Origin: Pseudorasbora parva
Lineage: Eukaryota > Chordata > Actinopteri > Cypriniformes > Gobionidae
Direction: 5' to 3'
NCBI RefSeq assembly: GCF_024679245.1
Contig: NC_090173.1
Location: forward strand, 25,510,160-25,574,159
DNA: 64,000 bases
A program made the translations under genes and the position numbers. This document shows, piece after piece, positions 61,411 through 64,000 of the stretch. Below the pieces are notes generated by a model that made no database searches, was not told the DNA's origin, and worked only from the letters and a program-made list of their open reading frames with translations. The first letter of the stretch is position 1, and each line of letters begins with the position of its first letter.

Positions 61411-63764
61411 CAAATGTCAGTTTTATATATTATATATTATATTTCCTGTCGCTGATTACTTTCCCCTCCAGTGTGTGTAGTTCTCAGTGTAATATAGCAT
61501 GACGCGCTCTGTCTCAAGTGCCTGTATCCACTTTAGTCTTTAAACACTCGTTGTTTTTTTGGGGTCAACAGCTTATAAAAACTTCTGGGTTTTGTTCCTG
61601 GGGTTTTTAGCTTGTTTAATGTACACCAGGTACAATAGAAAAAATAGATTGCAGTAAAATAACATATGCAATAACATAATCTGTAATTAGTTAAAATGAG
61701 AATTTACATTTTATAGATTAATCTCTTTTGTTATAACATCTGTGCACTGAATTTTTATGGATTTTTCTCTACATTTTTTTGTTCATGTTCTTATTTAAAT
61801 TCCCAGTCATTGCATAATTTGCATGTGCTGTACTTTATTTGTACCATTTTGTTTTATTGGCATACCGGTATTTTTATTTATCTGTTTAGAATTTTTTTCT
61901 TATTATTAATGAGAGCTTTAATTGTAGTCTTCTACAATTATCTCAAGGATTTCAATTTACATTATCTCTACTAAAAATGAAAAAGCTGTTATCATGTAAC
62001 TTTTCTGTTGTTGTTCCAAACTTGTATGACTTTGTTAGACATTCGAGTTAATGTTTCTTATTCACCATTCACTTTCTTTTGTTCAAAAAAGTGAATAGTG
62101 TATAAGGAACATTATGCTTAATATCTCCTGACTTAAGGTTAACATTAACACCTCCCTTTGTGTTTAACAAAGGAAAGTCATACAGATTTAGATTGGAATC
62201 ATGCAAGGATGAGTAAATGACAGATTTTTCTTTTTTTGTTTACTTACCTCTATCATATTGCTTTTTATATTGTGTGAATAAATACAATGACTGACAAATG
62301 TTGTGTGTAGTATAAATTATTAGTACTACATATGTTTATGTAGTTTAATAAAATGGGAAACAAACAGATGTAAGGCCTGAAATGTAAAAAGCGTTATTAA
62401 TAAGCTGAATATTAAGATTGACAGAAATATTATAACGTGTGATTAGCCTTGACAAATTATACAGAGATCTAAAAAGACCACAATATATTTTTCTTACTGT
62501 AGTTATAATATTGTTTTTATATTAAAGATAACAGTAAAAACAAAAAAAAAACATTTTGACAGCATGTGTGAAGTGAAGAACCAGTTTGAATGTGGTACGT
62601 TTCTACAACGTTGGAAGGAGATGGACGTGGTAGGTGACAAAAACGTTATAAACACATTTTTGCAATGTTGGAAGGAGAGGATATGGTAAGGTGATAAAAA
62701 ACGTAATAAATATGTTTCTGCAACGTTGTAAGTAGACGCGGTAACGTGATAAAGACGTTTCTGCAACGTTACAAGGAGACGTGGCAACGTGATAAAGACG
62801 TTATAAGAACGTTTCTGTAACGTTGTGAAAAAACGTATTTATAACGTGAAAAAAACCCGACATCTGTCGTATTAAATACGTCGGATAAAAACGTTATCGC
62901 GACCTTTTCACAACATGAAAAAAACGTTTTTACAACGTTGCTGTGTTTGCTGGGCCGTCTCTGTTCTGCACAACGGAGGAAATCCTGCTGCTGTTTTGAA
63001 TGTTTTGAACATTGTATGAGCTCTTCATGAGTTCTCAGCGGGTAAAAATAATGCCACATGTACACGCATAAAATGATCGCGTTTAATCCAGCACACAGCG
63101 TTGTTTTGAACATTTCATGAGCTCTTCATGAGTTCTCTGGTAAAAAAAATAATGCCATATGTGTGCATTGTTTTGAATGTTCGGTAAGCGAGCTCCTACG
63201 TCATATAAGCCGACCAATCAGGTTGTGAGCGTCTCCCTGTGCCTTTGGTTCGGTAACTTTAGGTTCGCTGTTAAAAATGCCCGTGTGAACGCTAAGCGGA
63301 CCAGGACTATTATGTTTGTTTTTGTTTTTTGGTCCGGACCAAACGAACCAAACGAACCGAACTACAAGTGTGAACGCACCCTTAGAGTATTGGCCACTCA
63401 AACTTACCCCTCACCGTATAGGCAGGCAGAGAGATTCGTAACATCTTTAATGTTGGCCCTGATGGTGGAAATGGGCATTTCAATGCTTTAGCTATTTTCA
63501 GCAATTTTCTATTTTGTGAAGCTCAAGAATCTTTAGCTGCACATCCCTGTATTCTTGGGTTTTACTCATTGTGATGAATGATTCAGAAAATTTGACCTTT
63601 GTGTTTCCTCATATTTGCACCTGTGAAACAAGATGTAGACAATTTCATACTTCAGATATTTAACTCAAAAAAATCAGGGTTCCAATGTGTTTAGGAGAAA
63701 AACATTTATTTCATAATGTGATTTCCCCTTGACTTTCCATTCTTTTACTTTAATGACAAATTTG

Positions 63765-63765
<1 letters not shown>

Positions 63766-63859
<94 letters not shown>
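63766..63859. repeat. (TG)n microsatellite
   Basis: About 47 TG copies at the truncated right side of element A. Confidence 0.97.
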
Positions 63860-63861
<2 letters not shown>

Positions 63862-64000
63862 ATTAAAAAAAAAAACCCTGTAAAACTTAACTGTTTAACT
63901 CTAAGGGACTTGGAAAATGAACCTTTTTATTTTATTTATTATTTTTATTTTTAAGTGGAGTGTTCCTTTATGTCTAATGAATGTTTATTTGTGCTTTATT
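63860..64000. other. AT-rich window end
   Basis: Nothing recognised. Confidence 0.3.

Larger units (their letters stand above)
58421..62954. mobile_element. Element C, innermost, with AACGTT-rich arms and gene-like cargo
   Basis: Ends CCCAGCAAACACA and TGTGTTTGCTGGG are perfect inverted 13-mers. The subterminal arms (58440-58920 and 62590-62945) are dense in AACGTT/ACGT. Between them lie a (TATTA)n array, an RFX-type site, two exon-like pieces and a decayed THAP-domain segment. CCGTCTCT occurs at the right border and again 17 bases left of the left border, a possible 8-bp target duplication with extra filler. 4534 bp, no intact transposase. Confidence 0.7.
57914..63381. mobile_element. Harbinger-like element B, second level
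   Basis: Ends GGGTGCGTTCACACTTGT and ACAAGTGTGAACGCACCC are perfect 18-bp inverted repeats, with the 3-bp duplication TTA outside (57911-57913, 63382-63384), the PIF/Harbinger target size. Further inverted homology (ttggttcg..cgaacc) extends inward. It has only short basic ORFs (MSNFKVRGKRRATRK from 58220). Interrupted at 58421-62954. Confidence 0.85.
57061..63760 (-). mobile_element. Tc1-like element A, outermost of a three-level nest
   Basis: The left end cagtcatggtcagaattatt is a typical Tc1-like terminus. The inner terminal block gaatcacattatgaaata (~57207) is inverted at ~63704 (tatttcataatgtgattt). Coding remnants lie on both sides of the insertion (57250-57910 and 63385-63700). The outermost right end is absent, apparently replaced by (TG)n at 63766. 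Interrupted at 57914-63381. Confidence 0.7.

Overview
The window looks like chromosomal DNA of a teleost fish, most likely a cyprinid. The basis is its intron-containing vertebrate genes, very AT-rich non-coding DNA full of microsatellites, and many dispersed repeats of kinds recalled from carp and zebrafish genomes (TTAA-flanked foldback elements, Tc1-like elements, Harbinger-like and hAT-like MITEs, fish LINE fragments). Species cannot be told from the sequence alone.

Four host genes are supported. (1) The terminal coding exon of an aspartate beta-hydroxylase domain gene (asphd2-like, + strand, 9355-9464). (2) A neuronal/retinal-type calcium-binding protein of the CaBP1/2/4/5 family (+ strand, coding exons 13612-20137, first coding exon unresolved). 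(3) A complete class I phosphatidylinositol transfer protein gene (- strand, 49396 down to 36491). It has eleven coding exons that join without a break into 270 codons, including an 8-nt microexon at 45147-45154. (4) An intact, intronless-CDS, stress-type hsp70 (- strand, 54490-52559) with a 5'UTR intron, TATA box, CCAAT box, GC box and phased heat-shock elements. From recalled human maps, ASPHD2 and PITPNB both lie on 22q12, so the neighbourhood is plausible as conserved synteny; no functional pathway links the four genes.

Layout: 1-9354 is repeat-dominated (a foldback repeat with a nested Harbinger-like MITE, a young LTR element with one long repetitive ORF, a dead Tc1-like element, two interleaved MITEs) and ends at the asphd2 exon. 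9465-22279 holds the CaBP gene with MITEs in its introns, a LINE fragment and a Tc1 remnant. 22280-30090 is a 7.8-kb TTAA-flanked foldback element with very large minisatellite arrays. 30091-36490 contains a 1.28-kb near-perfect palindrome and another foldback repeat. 36491-49396 is the PITP gene, with Tc1, LINE, hAT-like and TTAA elements in its introns. 49998-51570 is a full-length dead Tc1-like element. 52105-55420 is hsp70. 57061 to the end is a three-deep transposon nest (Tc1-like, then Harbinger-like, then a 4.5-kb element). The innermost element carries promoter/exon-like sequence and a decayed THAP-domain remnant.

The strongest second-look items are the 8-nt PITP microexon, the innermost nested element with its gene-like cargo, and the giant TTAA foldback element whose two arms have amplified different satellites.
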